Shown: piece after piece, positions 8,966 through 17,057 of the stretch
How positions within the stretch are numbered: position 1 is the first letter of the stretch
How the letters are laid out: each line of letters starts with the position of its first letter
Origin: Fredinandcohnia humi
GTDB lineage: Bacteria; Bacillota; Bacilli; Bacillales; Bacillaceae_L
Assembly: GCF_001439915.1 (NCBI RefSeq)
Contig: NZ_LMBW01000004.1
Coordinates: 114,778-178,777, forward strand
Length of the DNA stretch: 64,000 bases
Reading direction: 5' to 3'
Notes under the pieces: generated by a model
What the model saw: only the letters and a program-made list of their open reading frames with translations
Databases searched by the model: none
What the model was told of the DNA's origin: nothing
Program-made: the position numbers and the translations under genes

Positions 8966-9035
8966 ATTAATGTAATTAGTATCCACTAGTACTATACATC
9001 TATTATATGATATAAGTAAAATTAATATAATTAAT
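8966..9035. promoter_or_regulatory. Two operator-like repeats in the divergent LysR/F420-ligase-like promoter
   Basis: ATTAATGTAATTAGT (8966-8980) and ATTAATATAATTAAT (9021-9035) share the plan ATTAAT-N3-ATTA(A/G)T; the second is a perfect palindrome. They lie 55 bp apart in the region shared by both promoters. They fit the T-N11-A pattern of LysR sites. The assignment to this regulator is inference, and AT-rich sequence makes chance similarity possible. Confidence 0.45.
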
Positions 9036-9057
9036 AATGGGTATAAGGGTGGGTTAT

Positions 9058-9966
9058 ATGGTAGGTAAATTGGATTTATATAAGGTTTTTAGTGTGGTTG
9101 CTAAGAATGGAAGTTTTTCGAAGGCGGCAAAGGAACTTTTTATGACACAGCCTGCAGTTAGTCAAGCGATGATGCAGCTGGAGAGGGAATTGGATATTCG
9201 GCTATTTAATCGTACGCCAAAAGGGGTTACTTTGACAAATGAAGGAAAGCTATTATTTGAATATGTCCATTCCGCATTAAATCTCCTCAATGTCGGTGAG
9301 GAAATGATTTTAGAATTTAAAAATCTGACAAAAGGCGAATTGAGGATTGGTGTGGGGGATACGATTTCGAAGTACTTTTTGCTAACGTACTTAGAAACCT
9401 TCCACACGGAATATCCAAATATTAAGTTTAAAATTGAAAACGGGACGACCCAGGAGCTTATTTCTTTATTGAAGTTGGGTGAGGTTGATCTTGCGATTTG
9501 TAATTTCCCCGTGGATGACCCTGCTCTCGCGCAAATCCCTTGCATGGATATTCATGATGTTTTTGTGTGTGGGGAAAATTATAAAAAGCTTTTACCAAAG
9601 CTGGTGAGTGTAACGGAATTGATCAAACACCCTTTAATTTTTCTTGAACCAAAGTCCGTTTCCCGAAAATATGTGGATGAGTTTTTATTATCGAAGGGAT
9701 TGAGGATTTCACCTGAATTTGAACTGGGCTCACATGATTTGCTACTAGAGTTTGCAAAAATAAACCTAGGCATTGCTTGTGTTACAAAGGAATTTTCACA
9801 GGAATATTTAGAGAAGGGTATCTTACATGAGATACAGCTAAAAGAAAAAATCCCCAAACGAAGCATCGGCATCTGTTACGTAAAAAACGTTCCGCTATCA
9901 CCCGCATCAACTAAATTTGTCGAGATTATTGAGAACCATAAGGACGGTTCTCAAGGTTCCTCTTGA
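9058..9966 (+). CDS. LysR family transcriptional regulator
   Basis: This 302-residue protein has an N-terminal winged helix-turn-helix (about residues 1-60, with SFSKAAKELFMTQPAVSQAM) and a C-terminal periplasmic-binding-protein-like effector domain (about 90-290). I use ATG 9058 because AGGGTGGG lies just upstream; the earlier ATG at 9037 has no site. It is divergent from the F420-ligase-like gene and probably controls it. Its last seven codons (DGSQGSS) and stop lie inside a 32-bp inverted repeat (9942-9973) related to a repeat at 13.2 kb, so the tail seems to have been added or replaced by a small repeat element. Confidence 0.9.
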   Translation: MVGKLDLYKVFSVVAKNGSFSKAAKELFMTQPAVSQAMMQLERELDIRLFNRTPKGVTLTNEGKLLFEYVHSALNLLNVGEEMILEFKNLTKGELRIGVGDTISKYFLLTYLETFHTEYPNIKFKIENGTTQELISLLKLGEVDLAICNFPVDDPALAQIPCMDIHDVFVCGENYKKLLPKLVSVTELIKHPLIFLEPKSVSRKYVDEFLLSKGLRISPEFELGSHDLLLEFAKINLGIACVTKEFSQEYLEKGILHEIQLKEKIPKRSIGICYVKNVPLSPASTKFVEIIENHKDGSQGSS

Positions 9967-9973
9967 ACCGTCC
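9942..9973. repeat. Inverted repeat carrying the LysR stop codon
   Basis: The arms GGACGGTTC (9942-9950) and GAACCGTCC (9965-9973) are perfect. The 11-mer GGACGGTTCTC recurs in reverse orientation at 13245-13255, suggesting a small dispersed repeat family. Confidence 0.7.
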
Positions 9974-9981
9974 CATGGTGT

Positions 9982-10683
9982 TTATTCCACATAATAAACG
10001 TTTGAATGGATTGCATCATAGCAATAAAGTCTTCCCCCATATGCACAGCCGCCATCGATGCCGATGATGTTATTTTTACCGAAATACATGTCATTGCTTT
10101 TATGTAGGTATTTTGTTGGTGTATGGCCGAATACGACCGTTTTTTCTCCAGTATACCCGTTGTGAAATACCTCTCGAATCCAGACGAGGTGATGGGGGTC
10201 TGTTGATTCTAATGGAGATTCCGGATGAACACCTGCATGAACAAAAATATGTGTATCTGTTTCATAGTAATAAGGAAGTTCTTTTAAAATGTCTAAATGG
10301 GGGCGGATTTCTTCGTTTATTTGAAGTAGGTTTGGCATTTCTTCTGTTGTGTACCAATATTTTGCATCATCTTTTTCAATGTGGTAGCCATAATTTTGTA
10401 GGGTTTTAATCCCGCCATTGTAAAACCATCTTTTGACACTCATCGAATCAGCGCGAAAGGCCTCTATCATCATTTTTTCGTGATTGCCAATTAACGCAAT
10501 CGCACCGTCATTTCGCAATTGAATCACTTTGTCCAAAACGGCCCTTGATTGTGGTCCACGATCAACGTAGTCACCTAACAGCAAAAGCTGATCTTGCTTA
10601 TGATCATATTGCAAGAGCTCCAATAATCGCTCAAATTTATTTAAATCTCCATGAATATCACTAATCGCAAGCATTCGCTTCAC
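9982..10683 (-). CDS. Metallophosphoesterase, PPP-type Ser/Thr protein phosphatase-like
   Basis: This 233-residue enzyme has the full set of PPP metal-binding motifs: DIHGD (residues 8-12), GDYVDRGPQS (about 37-46), GNHEKM (about 66-71), HAGVHPE and FGHTPTK. Such two-metal phosphatases (the PrpE/ApaH-like group) act on phosphoproteins or dinucleotide polyphosphates; the sequence does not discriminate. It is cytoplasmic with no signal peptide. It is a single gene whose 3' end faces the LysR gene. I am sure of the family and unsure of the substrate. Confidence 0.9.
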   Translation of the reverse strand: MKRMLAISDIHGDLNKFERLLELLQYDHKQDQLLLLGDYVDRGPQSRAVLDKVIQLRNDGAIALIGNHEKMMIEAFRADSMSVKRWFYNGGIKTLQNYGYHIEKDDAKYWYTTEEMPNLLQINEEIRPHLDILKELPYYYETDTHIFVHAGVHPESPLESTDPHHLVWIREVFHNGYTGEKTVVFGHTPTKYLHKSNDMYFGKNNIIGIDGGCAYGGRLYCYDAIHSNVYYVE

Positions 10684-10809
10684 TCATCACACAACCTTTA
10701 TCAATATAGGTGCTTCTATTTTATCACACCCTCGTTCTTGGTGAGGAATCGTCAATTTTATATAATCTTTTAAAAGTCAAAAATACTAAAGGTATCAAAA
10801 GGAAAGAGT

Positions 10810-11545
10810 GTGCCGCAAGTGACATTAAAAAGTCAGTTAACTGTTGCATTTATACTTGCTCTTTTTTCACTGATTATATTTGGTGTATGGCCAATTTTGT
10901 TCATGGTCATGATATTATCCGCTTTGATAGCCGTGTAATTTCACTGGTACAAGGGATGAGTCGGCCTGGCTAACCCTATTGATGAAGTTCCTTTCATTTA
11001 TTGGATAAGCACCCGTTATCATTGCTGTCTCCATTTTAATTCTGTTTTTCCTATATGAAAAATTGAGGCATCGCTATGAACTGATTTTGTTTATTGCAGT
11101 CATGGCGGGGTCTCCGATTTTGAACTTTCTACTGAAAGAATTGTTTAAACGGGCTAGACTGGATTTTCACCGATTAGTTGAAATTACAGGCTATAGCTTT
11201 CCGAGTGGACATGCGATGAACGCTTTTACGTTTTATGGGATTGTCATATTCTTACTGTGGAGTCATATTCCAGTTTCGTGGGGGAGGACAACCCTTCTTT
11301 TATTTAGGGGAATGATGATTTTCGGTATTGGGATGAGCCGAAATTATCTGGGAGTCCATTACCCGACAGATATAATCGGCGGCTATTTCGCAAGTGCCGT
11401 GTTGCTAGGATTTTCAATTTGGGCCTTTCTGCGGTTCAAAGAAAGACGAGCGGTTAAGAATGCAAGGCTGGGAATTGGTTACGTTACCCCCAAGGGGCAC
11501 AATTACAAATGTCGAATCTTGGGGAAATGTTTTGATTGTAAATGA
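10810..11545 (+). pseudogene. Decayed PAP2 family (phosphatidic acid) phosphatase
   Basis: A membrane PAP2-type phosphatase can be read only by joining three frames. It starts at GTG 10810 (AAAGGAAAG upstream) and runs through a first hydrophobic helix. It then changes frame near 10886 (MANFVHGHD...) and again near 10968 (LTLLMKFLSFIG). An in-frame TAA at 11006-11008 follows, and the frame then runs open to 11545. Two of the three catalytic blocks remain intact: SFPSGHAMNAF and SRNYLGVHYPTD. Block one reads KELFKRARLD, with Leu where the conserved Pro of KX6RP should be. Two frameshifts, a stop and a lost motif residue mark it as non-functional, unless the sequence contains errors. Even so, the last 160 codons could be made as a fragment from TTG 11063. 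Confidence 0.85.
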
Positions 11546-11669
11546 AAGCGCTATCAACTATAATAAAGTCAGGTGGATGACACGTGTGGTCATCATGGTA
11601 TTTGGCGAAGGTGGGGCCAATACTGTAGTGGAGTAATACATTAATAAGTAACATTTTAAAGTATTCTTT

Positions 11670-11714
11670 AAAAGAGACCTTTTAATTCGGTAGCGAATTA
11701 AAAAGGTCTCTTTT
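11670..11714. terminator. Bidirectional terminator
   Basis: A long stem pairs AAAAGAGACCTTTTAATTCG with the matching strand ending GGTCTCTTTT at 11714. It lies between the PAP2 remnant and the convergent membrane-protein gene. Confidence 0.85.
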
Positions 11715-11734
11715 CTTTTGATTTAATGAATATT

Positions 11735-12232
11735 TCAAATCAGGTCAGCTTCATTGATCTCCTGATAATTTGAAGATTGCTTGGGAATGATGCAATTCTC
11801 ATAAAACTTGTGGAAGATAAAATTCATCATAGCATCCGAAAAAATCATCGTAAAAAACTTGGCTGAACTAATTTTCAATTTAAAGAAATGTAGCTTTCTG
11901 AGTAACGAAACGATTGGAAACGCATAAATCCAATCTGCCACTAGATTAATAAGGGTGTATGGGAGAAACTTCCCTTTTGAAATATTGAACACCCAATAAG
12001 TTGCAAAGAGATAAGGGCCTAAAATTAATATACAGGTGTCACACACCATAGCCTCAACGCTGCCTTTTACCTTCCAGAGTTTATGTACCGAAAAATAGAA
12101 AATCTCAAACAGTAGAACGCTAGAAGAAAATAAGGTAACAGGTAAATATTTAATGTATGATTTCTTTGGAAGTAACACTGCCGCAACAACCGAACATAAA
12201 ACAATAAAGACCCTAATTCCATTCTTTAACAT
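11735..12232 (-). CDS. Uncharacterised integral membrane protein
   Basis: This 165-residue protein has four or five hydrophobic segments separated by short basic loops and a charged, acidic C-terminal tail. I do not recognise the family. The start is ATG 12232, which has GAAGGGA about 10 bases upstream; a TTG 24 bases earlier has no site. It is transcribed as a single gene ahead of a strong bidirectional terminator. The upstream neighbour on the same strand is a metallophosphoesterase gene with its own terminator, so a shared operon is unlikely. Confidence 0.7.
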   Translation of the reverse strand: MLKNGIRVFIVLCSVVAAVLLPKKSYIKYLPVTLFSSSVLLFEIFYFSVHKLWKVKGSVEAMVCDTCILILGPYLFATYWVFNISKGKFLPYTLINLVADWIYAFPIVSLLRKLHFFKLKISSAKFFTMIFSDAMMNFIFHKFYENCIIPKQSSNYQEINEADLI

Positions 12233-12302
12233 GTAGAACAATCCCTTCAGAACCAAGTTTTTCTTAATTTGTTCTAAGAGACTAGTTCCTATACGAAAAA
12301 CA

Positions 12303-12331
12303 AAGCCTGCATCGTTAACTGATGCAGGCTT
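12303..12331 (-). terminator. Terminator of the 12.3-13.1 kb metallophosphoesterase gene
   Basis: GCCTGCATC pairs with GATGCAGGC around a 7-nt loop. On the minus strand it is followed by TTTGTTTTT. Confidence 0.85.
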
Positions 12332-12336
12332 TACAA

Positions 12337-13140
12337 TTAAATTTCAATTACTTTGATCGTGGAAAAAACTTCTTCCTCAGCATTAGCCGACTTCCATTCA
12401 TGCGGGTAATACCCAAGTGGATTGCAGATGATTTCAATTCCATTAAAGTGTTCATGATATCTTGTGTGGATGTGTCCAAAAATATATTTTTTCACTTGAT
12501 ACTTTTCCGCTAACTCACCGAAATGCTTACTTCCCATCATAGAGTTGAAAAAGTCCCAACCAGGGTTGTTCTTTACTTGAATATATCGTGAGAAAGGGAC
12601 CACATGTGTGACCAAAATAATATTTTTGTGCTGGTGGTCTTTAAGCCAACCTTCAAGTTTTTCGAGATACCGTTTGGTTTCACCTTGGTCAGAACTTGGC
12701 CAATGTGCGTTTGTTTTATCAGGCCATGTAAAATTATTAAATGTTCCTATTGAAAACTGTTCCTCAGTATAGCCCTCAATTCCATAAGTGTAGTCATACC
12801 AGCCGCCATCACCAATTACGACCCATCTATCATTTAATTCGACTGGACCGTTCCCTAGATTACCTGGAAAATCTAGCAGCGTGTCATAAGCAGATTTAGA
12901 GTCTTCATGGTAAATATCATGATTTCCATGTACAAATAAAATTTTCATTTTGGGAAATTCGCCTTGTAGCCGATTTAACAGTACATAGCTTCTTTCAGGA
13001 CCAGCCGTCATGTCGCCACTTATGATAAAAACCTCGGGTGTGTTGATGGCGATCCATTTTATTAAGTGTGACATAATATCCATCCCCGTATTTTTACGAT
13101 TCAAGCCCACGTGAATATCTGATAAAACAGCAATCTTCAT
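12337..13140 (-). CDS. Metallophosphoesterase (calcineurin-like)
   Basis: This 267-residue cytoplasmic phosphoesterase has the calcineurin-type metal motifs: DIHVG (residues 8-12), GDMTAGPE (about 42), GNHD (about 72), VTHVVPF (about 179) and GHIHTRYH near the C-terminus. It is a different subfamily from the PPP-like enzyme at 10 kb, and the in vivo substrate is unknown. It is a single gene with its own terminator. Confidence 0.88.
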   Translation of the reverse strand: MKIAVLSDIHVGLNRKNTGMDIMSHLIKWIAINTPEVFIISGDMTAGPERSYVLLNRLQGEFPKMKILFVHGNHDIYHEDSKSAYDTLLDFPGNLGNGPVELNDRWVVIGDGGWYDYTYGIEGYTEEQFSIGTFNNFTWPDKTNAHWPSSDQGETKRYLEKLEGWLKDHQHKNIILVTHVVPFSRYIQVKNNPGWDFFNSMMGSKHFGELAEKYQVKKYIFGHIHTRYHEHFNGIEIICNPLGYYPHEWKSANAEEEVFSTIKVIEI

Positions 13141-13474
13141 GCAAACATCCCTTTCATTTTTTGATTCCTAGTTCCTACTTATTTCTTCATCAGGGTGGGT
13201 TTTTCCTTCTAGAAAATGAGGTGCAATCAGGATTGTGGGACCACGAGAACCGTCCCTGTGGTTCCACTAAATACCAATGCTTACAATTATTATGAATAAT
13301 ATTTTGATATAATTCTATTTTCTGAAAAGTGTTGCTTTTTGTTATTTTCCGTGATATATTAATGACTATCAAATTGAAATTTGAAAACAATTCAGTTTAT
13401 TAGTATAATTTTATGCTCTAGATATGTTATCGGGAATACTACTATTTATCTAGGGTGTTTTAGGAGGAATAGAT
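13141..13474. other. Intergenic region upstream of brnQ
   Basis: No gene is visible in these 334 bases. A hairpin repeat sits at 13235-13267: GTGGGACCAC pairs with GTGGTTCCAC with one wobble pair. It contains GAGAACCGTCC, the reverse complement of the motif in the LysR tail at 9.9 kb. I found no T-box or other known leader motif ahead of brnQ. Confidence 0.6.
13235..13267. repeat. Hairpin member of a small dispersed repeat
   Basis: The arms are 13235-13244 and 13258-13267. The loop contains GAGAACCGTCC, which is found inverted at 9942-9952. Confidence 0.65.
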
Positions 13475-14818
13475 ATGACATCAAAAGATTCATTTAGCTA
13501 CACCATAGCTGTAGGATTTATGTTATTTGCGTTATTCTTTGGAGCGGGGAATTTAATTTTCCCAGTTCAAATAGGTCAATTGGCTGGAAGTAATGTACTT
13601 TCAGCGAATTTCGGTATGCTTATTACGGGAGTAGGTTTACCTGTTCTTGGCATAATGGCACTAGCATTCTCAGGTAAGAGTGATTTAGAATCACTAGCAG
13701 GTAGAGTTAATCCGTTATATGGGGTTTTCTTTACCGTTGCCCTTTATTTAACAATTGGTCCGTTATTTGCAATTCCAAGAACAAACACGGTTGCTTATGA
13801 AATTGGGATCGCACCCTTTGTTGCGAACCAAGCAAGCCATCTCCCAATAATTATTTTTACAGTCATCTTTTTCGGTTTAACCTTATACTTTTCACTAAAG
13901 TCTAGTAAGATTGTTGATATTGTTGGAAAGGTATTAACACCAATTTTATTAGTGGTTATTGCGATTCTTATTATCGCGGCGTTTGTGAATCCAATTGGTG
14001 CCATTCAAGATCCTACAGAAACTTATGCAACAAATAGCTTCTTTAAAGGCTTCCAGGAAGGCTATAACACTATGGATGCACTTGCAGCATTCGTATTTGG
14101 AATTATCATTATTAATATCATGAAAGAACGCGGTGCACGATCTAAAAAAGAAATCATGGTTTCAACAGGTAAAGTTGCATTAGTTGCGGGTGTATTATTA
14201 GCAGCAATTTACTCTTCACTTGCATTCTTAGGAGCTACAAGTGTAGAAGGCTTTGGCATTTTAGAAAATGGTGGTGCTGTTTTAGCTGCTGCTTCTCAAC
14301 ACTTCTTTGGTTGGTATGGTAAATTAATTCTGGCTGTAATCGTTATTGCAGCATGTTTAACAACAAGTATCGGACTGATCACATCTTGTGCAGCTTATTT
14401 CACAAAATTAATTCCTGCACTATCTTATAAGCAATGGGCGGTTAGCTTTACATTATTTAGTGCAGTTATCTCAAACTTTGGTTTAAGTACAATTATTAGC
14501 TTCTCAATTCCAGTTCTTGTTTTGCTGTATCCATTAGCAATGTGTTTAATGGTATTAACATTCTTACACCCTCTATTCAAGGGCCGTAAGGAAGTATACC
14601 AAGTTAGTATTTTAGTTACATTCATCCTAAGTGTTAATGATGGATTGAACGCAGCTGGCGTAAAGATTGCTGCTGTCAATGAATTATTTACAGCGGTTCT
14701 TCCTTTATATTCAGTAGGATTAGGTTGGATTGTTCCAGCGATTGTCGGCGGGGTAATTGGATATTTAATTAGCATTATTAAACATGGTGCTTTCAATCCA
14801 GAGCCAATTGAAGAATAA
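13475..14818 (+). CDS. brnQ: Branched-chain amino acid transport system II carrier protein
   Basis: This is a 447-residue secondary transporter of the LIVCS family that imports leucine, isoleucine and valine with a cation. About twelve hydrophobic segments span the whole chain. The N-terminal GAGNLIFPVQIG signature and the FAIPRTNTVAYEIG segment are characteristic. The length matches BrnQ of bacilli (about 440). The ATG has TAGGAGGAAT just upstream. It is a single gene followed by a terminator. Confidence 0.93.
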   Translation: MTSKDSFSYTIAVGFMLFALFFGAGNLIFPVQIGQLAGSNVLSANFGMLITGVGLPVLGIMALAFSGKSDLESLAGRVNPLYGVFFTVALYLTIGPLFAIPRTNTVAYEIGIAPFVANQASHLPIIIFTVIFFGLTLYFSLKSSKIVDIVGKVLTPILLVVIAILIIAAFVNPIGAIQDPTETYATNSFFKGFQEGYNTMDALAAFVFGIIIINIMKERGARSKKEIMVSTGKVALVAGVLLAAIYSSLAFLGATSVEGFGILENGGAVLAAASQHFFGWYGKLILAVIVIAACLTTSIGLITSCAAYFTKLIPALSYKQWAVSFTLFSAVISNFGLSTIISFSIPVLVLLYPLAMCLMVLTFLHPLFKGRKEVYQVSILVTFILSVNDGLNAAGVKIAAVNELFTAVLPLYSVGLGWIVPAIVGGVIGYLISIIKHGAFNPEPIEE

Positions 14819-14835
14819 GGTATAAAGTGATAAAA

Positions 14836-14877
14836 GAAGCGGTTCTTATAGCGTAGATGCTAAAAGGACCGCTTTCT
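14836..14877 (+). terminator. Terminator of brnQ
   Basis: AGAAGCGGTTCTT pairs with AAGGACCGCTTTCT with an inner TAGC/GCTA extension, followed by T-rich sequence. Confidence 0.8.
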
Positions 14878-14905
14878 TTGTAATAATTATTTATCTTGTT
14901 ATAAT
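14878..14905 (+). promoter_or_regulatory. SigA-type promoter of the RAT-controlled HAD gene
   Basis: TTGTAA (14878-14883), a 16-bp spacer and TATAAT (14900-14905) place the start of transcription just before the antiterminator element at 14914. Confidence 0.6.
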
Positions 14906-14913
14906 GGAATGTA

Positions 14914-14986
14914 GGATTGTTACTGGTTAAACAGGCAAAACCTAAGTAAGGTGTTTCTTTTAGGAGACAGTTTATTTAGGTTTTTT
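14914..14986 (+). promoter_or_regulatory. LicT-type RAT antiterminator and overlapping terminator (switch 1)
   Basis: GGATTGTTACTG at 14914 and GGCAAAACC ending at 14942 form the ribonucleic antiterminator (RAT) of the BglG/SacT/LicT family. The 3' edge of the RAT (AAACCTAA) is also the left arm of a terminator that closes with TTTAGG and a T-run at about 14980. Binding of active LicT to the RAT would block the terminator. The switch governs the HAD phosphatase gene rather than a sugar gene. Confidence 0.85.
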
Positions 14987-15015
14987 GACTTTTATACGAG
15001 AGAGGGATTTGGGAT

Positions 15016-15876
15016 ATGAAATTGATTGCTTCGGATTTAGATGGGACACTTTTGAATGAGAAAAGTAAGGTAAGTGAGGCAAATGTGCGCGCCATTCAAA
15101 AAGCGATGGATAAAGGGGTAAAATTTGTTGTTGTAACTGGAAGATCGTATGATGCAGCTGTTATGCCTATTAAGGAAGTAGGTATAGCTTGTCCAATTAT
15201 TACCTTAAATGGTGCAAGTTCATTTGATATAGATGGAAATGTTTTACGGGATATTCCAATGGATAAATCGGTTTGCAAGAAGGTGTACACGGCATGTCAC
15301 AATGGTAAAATGTATACTGAGTTTTTTACGAATAAGGGTTTATTTTCTTTTGGAAGAGATCGATTTATCGATAGAATGACGAGATGGTGGAAAACAGTCA
15401 ATCCTGATTTTACTGATGAGGAAATCAATCAAAAAATTGAGCAACGCTTTCAAGATGAGAGTGTTCAGTTTGTTGATGGTTATGAAGAATTAGAATCAAT
15501 GAATGACCTTAAAATTTATAAACTGTTAAGCTTTGCGGAAGATGAGGAAAGCCACAAGCAGGTGTTTAATGAGCTAAAAGACGAGGCTGGAGTGGTCATT
15601 ACGTCTTCGGGTTATTTAAATTTGGAGTTTAACCACCCAGAAGCTAAAAAAGGCTTAGCACTTAAAGAATTGGCGAAAAGCATGGGGATTGACATGAAGG
15701 ATGTTATGTCTTTAGGTGATAATCTAAATGATAAAAGCATGCTCGAAATGGCAGGGCGCGGTGTCGCCATGGGGAATGCCAACCCGGAAATTCTCAACCT
15801 CTGTAAATATAAAACAAAAACAAACGAGGAAGATGGGGTAGCATTCGCAATTGAGGAGATGCTAAAGGATTTGTAA
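15016..15876 (+). CDS. Cof-type HAD-IIB family sugar phosphatase
   Basis: This 286-residue HAD hydrolase has motif I DLDGTLL (residues 7-13), motif II VTGRS and motif IV GDNLNDKSML. A large C2b-type cap lies between about residues 85 and 200. The family dephosphorylates small phosphorylated metabolites, often sugar phosphates. It sits directly behind a LicT RAT/terminator, so it should be made only when beta-glucosides are taken up. This suggests a detoxifying or recycling role for a phosphorylated intermediate. The gene ends 84 bases before the licT leader and forms its own transcription unit. Confidence 0.9.
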   Translation: MKLIASDLDGTLLNEKSKVSEANVRAIQKAMDKGVKFVVVTGRSYDAAVMPIKEVGIACPIITLNGASSFDIDGNVLRDIPMDKSVCKKVYTACHNGKMYTEFFTNKGLFSFGRDRFIDRMTRWWKTVNPDFTDEEINQKIEQRFQDESVQFVDGYEELESMNDLKIYKLLSFAEDEESHKQVFNELKDEAGVVITSSGYLNLEFNHPEAKKGLALKELAKSMGIDMKDVMSLGDNLNDKSMLEMAGRGVAMGNANPEILNLCKYKTKTNEEDGVAFAIEEMLKDL

Positions 15877-15923
15877 AAAGCTAAGAATTAGCACTCGAAA
15901 GACCAATGGAAAGAGCCTATTAA

Positions 15924-15951
15924 TTGAAATAACCGGAGCAATCGTTTACAA
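15924..15951 (+). promoter_or_regulatory. licT promoter with overlapping cre-like site
   Basis: TTGAAA (15924-15929), a 16-bp spacer and TACAAT (15946-15951) form the promoter. The bases 15937-15950, read on the minus strand as TGTAAACGATTGCT, match 12 of 14 positions of the CcpA cre consensus. Carbon catabolite repression of licT is therefore likely. Confidence 0.6.
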
Positions 15952-15960
15952 TATATATTA

Positions 15961-16046
15961 GGATTGTTACTGTTCGGCAGGCAAAACCTATGTTTGTGAT
16001 AGAATATCAACAGTGGTATTCTTGTATACAAATATAGGTTTTTTTA
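15961..16046 (+). promoter_or_regulatory. LicT-type RAT antiterminator and terminator (switch 2)
   Basis: The RAT runs 15961-15988 (GGATTGTTACTG to GGCAAAACC) and is very close to the known bglP RAT. Its 3' end AAAACCTAT pairs with ATATAGGTTTT at about 16031-16042, followed by a T-run. This gives LicT a positive autoregulatory leader. Confidence 0.9.
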
Positions 16047-16088
16047 TTGGAATTAGACTTGGAATCTGTTTTGGGACGAGGTGATCGC

Positions 16089-16949
16089 ATGAAAATCGAG
16101 AAGGTTTTGAATAATAATGTTGTGATGTGTAGAAATGGGCTAGATCAGGAAATGGTTGTGATGGGCAAGGGATTGGCTTTCCAAAGAAAATCTGGAGACA
16201 CAATTGATGTTTCAAATGTTGAGAAAACCTTTGTATTACAAAAGCATGGGATTACAGAAAAACTTGCGAAGTTACTTGAAGATACATCAGAACTTTATTT
16301 AAGTATCTCCTCGAAAATTTTAGACTATGCCAAAACTCAGTTACCAAATAAATTAGATGATTATTTATATGTTGCCTTAACCGACCATCTTAGCTTTGCG
16401 ATTAGTAGACATAAACAACGGATCTTATTTAAGAATGCCCTTTTATGGGAGATTCGAAAGTATTACAAACAGGAGTTTCAGATTGCATTAAAAGCATTGG
16501 ATATCATTGAACAGGAAACAGGCATCAGGCTTGATGAAGATGAGGCAGCCTCTATTGCACTGCACTTGGTAAACGGTCAGTTTTCAGGGGAAAATATTGC
16601 AGAGGCTGTTCAAATTACAGAGATGGTGAATGATATTTTAAATATTGTCAAATACCATTATAAAGTGGAACTTGATGAAACCTCTTTGAACTATGAACGG
16701 TTCTTAACACATTTACGATTCTTTGGGATGAGGTACATGCGCAAGGAAAAGTCGATGGATTCCATTGATAACTTTTTCCATGAACAGATTAAGCTCAAGT
16801 ACTCAGATGCATATTCGTGTACGCAAAAAATTGCCACATATTTAAAGAACGAGTATGGTTGGGAGATTTCCAAGGAAGAAGAAATTTATTTAACCGTGCA
16901 TATTCATCGAGTTACAAATCGTTATAAACTACATCAAACATTCCAATAA
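16089..16949 (+). CDS. licT: BglG family RNA-binding transcription antiterminator LicT
   Basis: This 286-residue protein has an N-terminal co-antiterminator RNA-binding domain (residues 1-55) and two PTS regulation domains, PRD1 (about 65-170) and PRD2 (about 172-286). The conserved phosphorylatable histidines are visible: H100 and H159 in PRD1, H208 and H271/H273 in PRD2. In the LicT model, PTS phosphorylation of PRD2 activates it and phosphorylation of PRD1 by the sugar transporter inhibits it. I use ATG 16089, which has GAGGTG just upstream; a TTG at 16047 lies inside the terminator. RAT elements precede its own gene, the upstream HAD gene and bglP. Confidence 0.95.
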   Translation: MKIEKVLNNNVVMCRNGLDQEMVVMGKGLAFQRKSGDTIDVSNVEKTFVLQKHGITEKLAKLLEDTSELYLSISSKILDYAKTQLPNKLDDYLYVALTDHLSFAISRHKQRILFKNALLWEIRKYYKQEFQIALKALDIIEQETGIRLDEDEAASIALHLVNGQFSGENIAEAVQITEMVNDILNIVKYHYKVELDETSLNYERFLTHLRFFGMRYMRKEKSMDSIDNFFHEQIKLKYSDAYSCTQKIATYLKNEYGWEISKEEEIYLTVHIHRVTNRYKLHQTFQ

Positions 16950-16992
16950 ATCAAATTGTGAACGTTTGTCGATAATAGACGAATTTTGTCGA

Positions 16993-17029
16993 AGAAAGCG
17001 TTGACATTCCGAGAAAGCGGTGTTATATT
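16993..17029 (+). promoter_or_regulatory. bglP promoter with cre site over the -35 box
   Basis: TTGACA (17001-17006), 17 bp and TATATT (17024-17029) form a near-ideal SigA promoter. AGAAAGCGTTGACA (16993-17006) matches 13 of 14 positions of the cre consensus and covers the -35 box, so CcpA binding should block RNA polymerase. Confidence 0.8.
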
Positions 17030-17057
17030 TAGTTTATAAATTTCATAAACCTTCGAA

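Noticed and set aside
10710-10973. Independent 87-codon gene upstream of the PAP2 region
   Set aside because: Only its middle part matches the expected PAP2 sequence; the rest is read-through ahead of the gene. It is one frame of the pseudogene.
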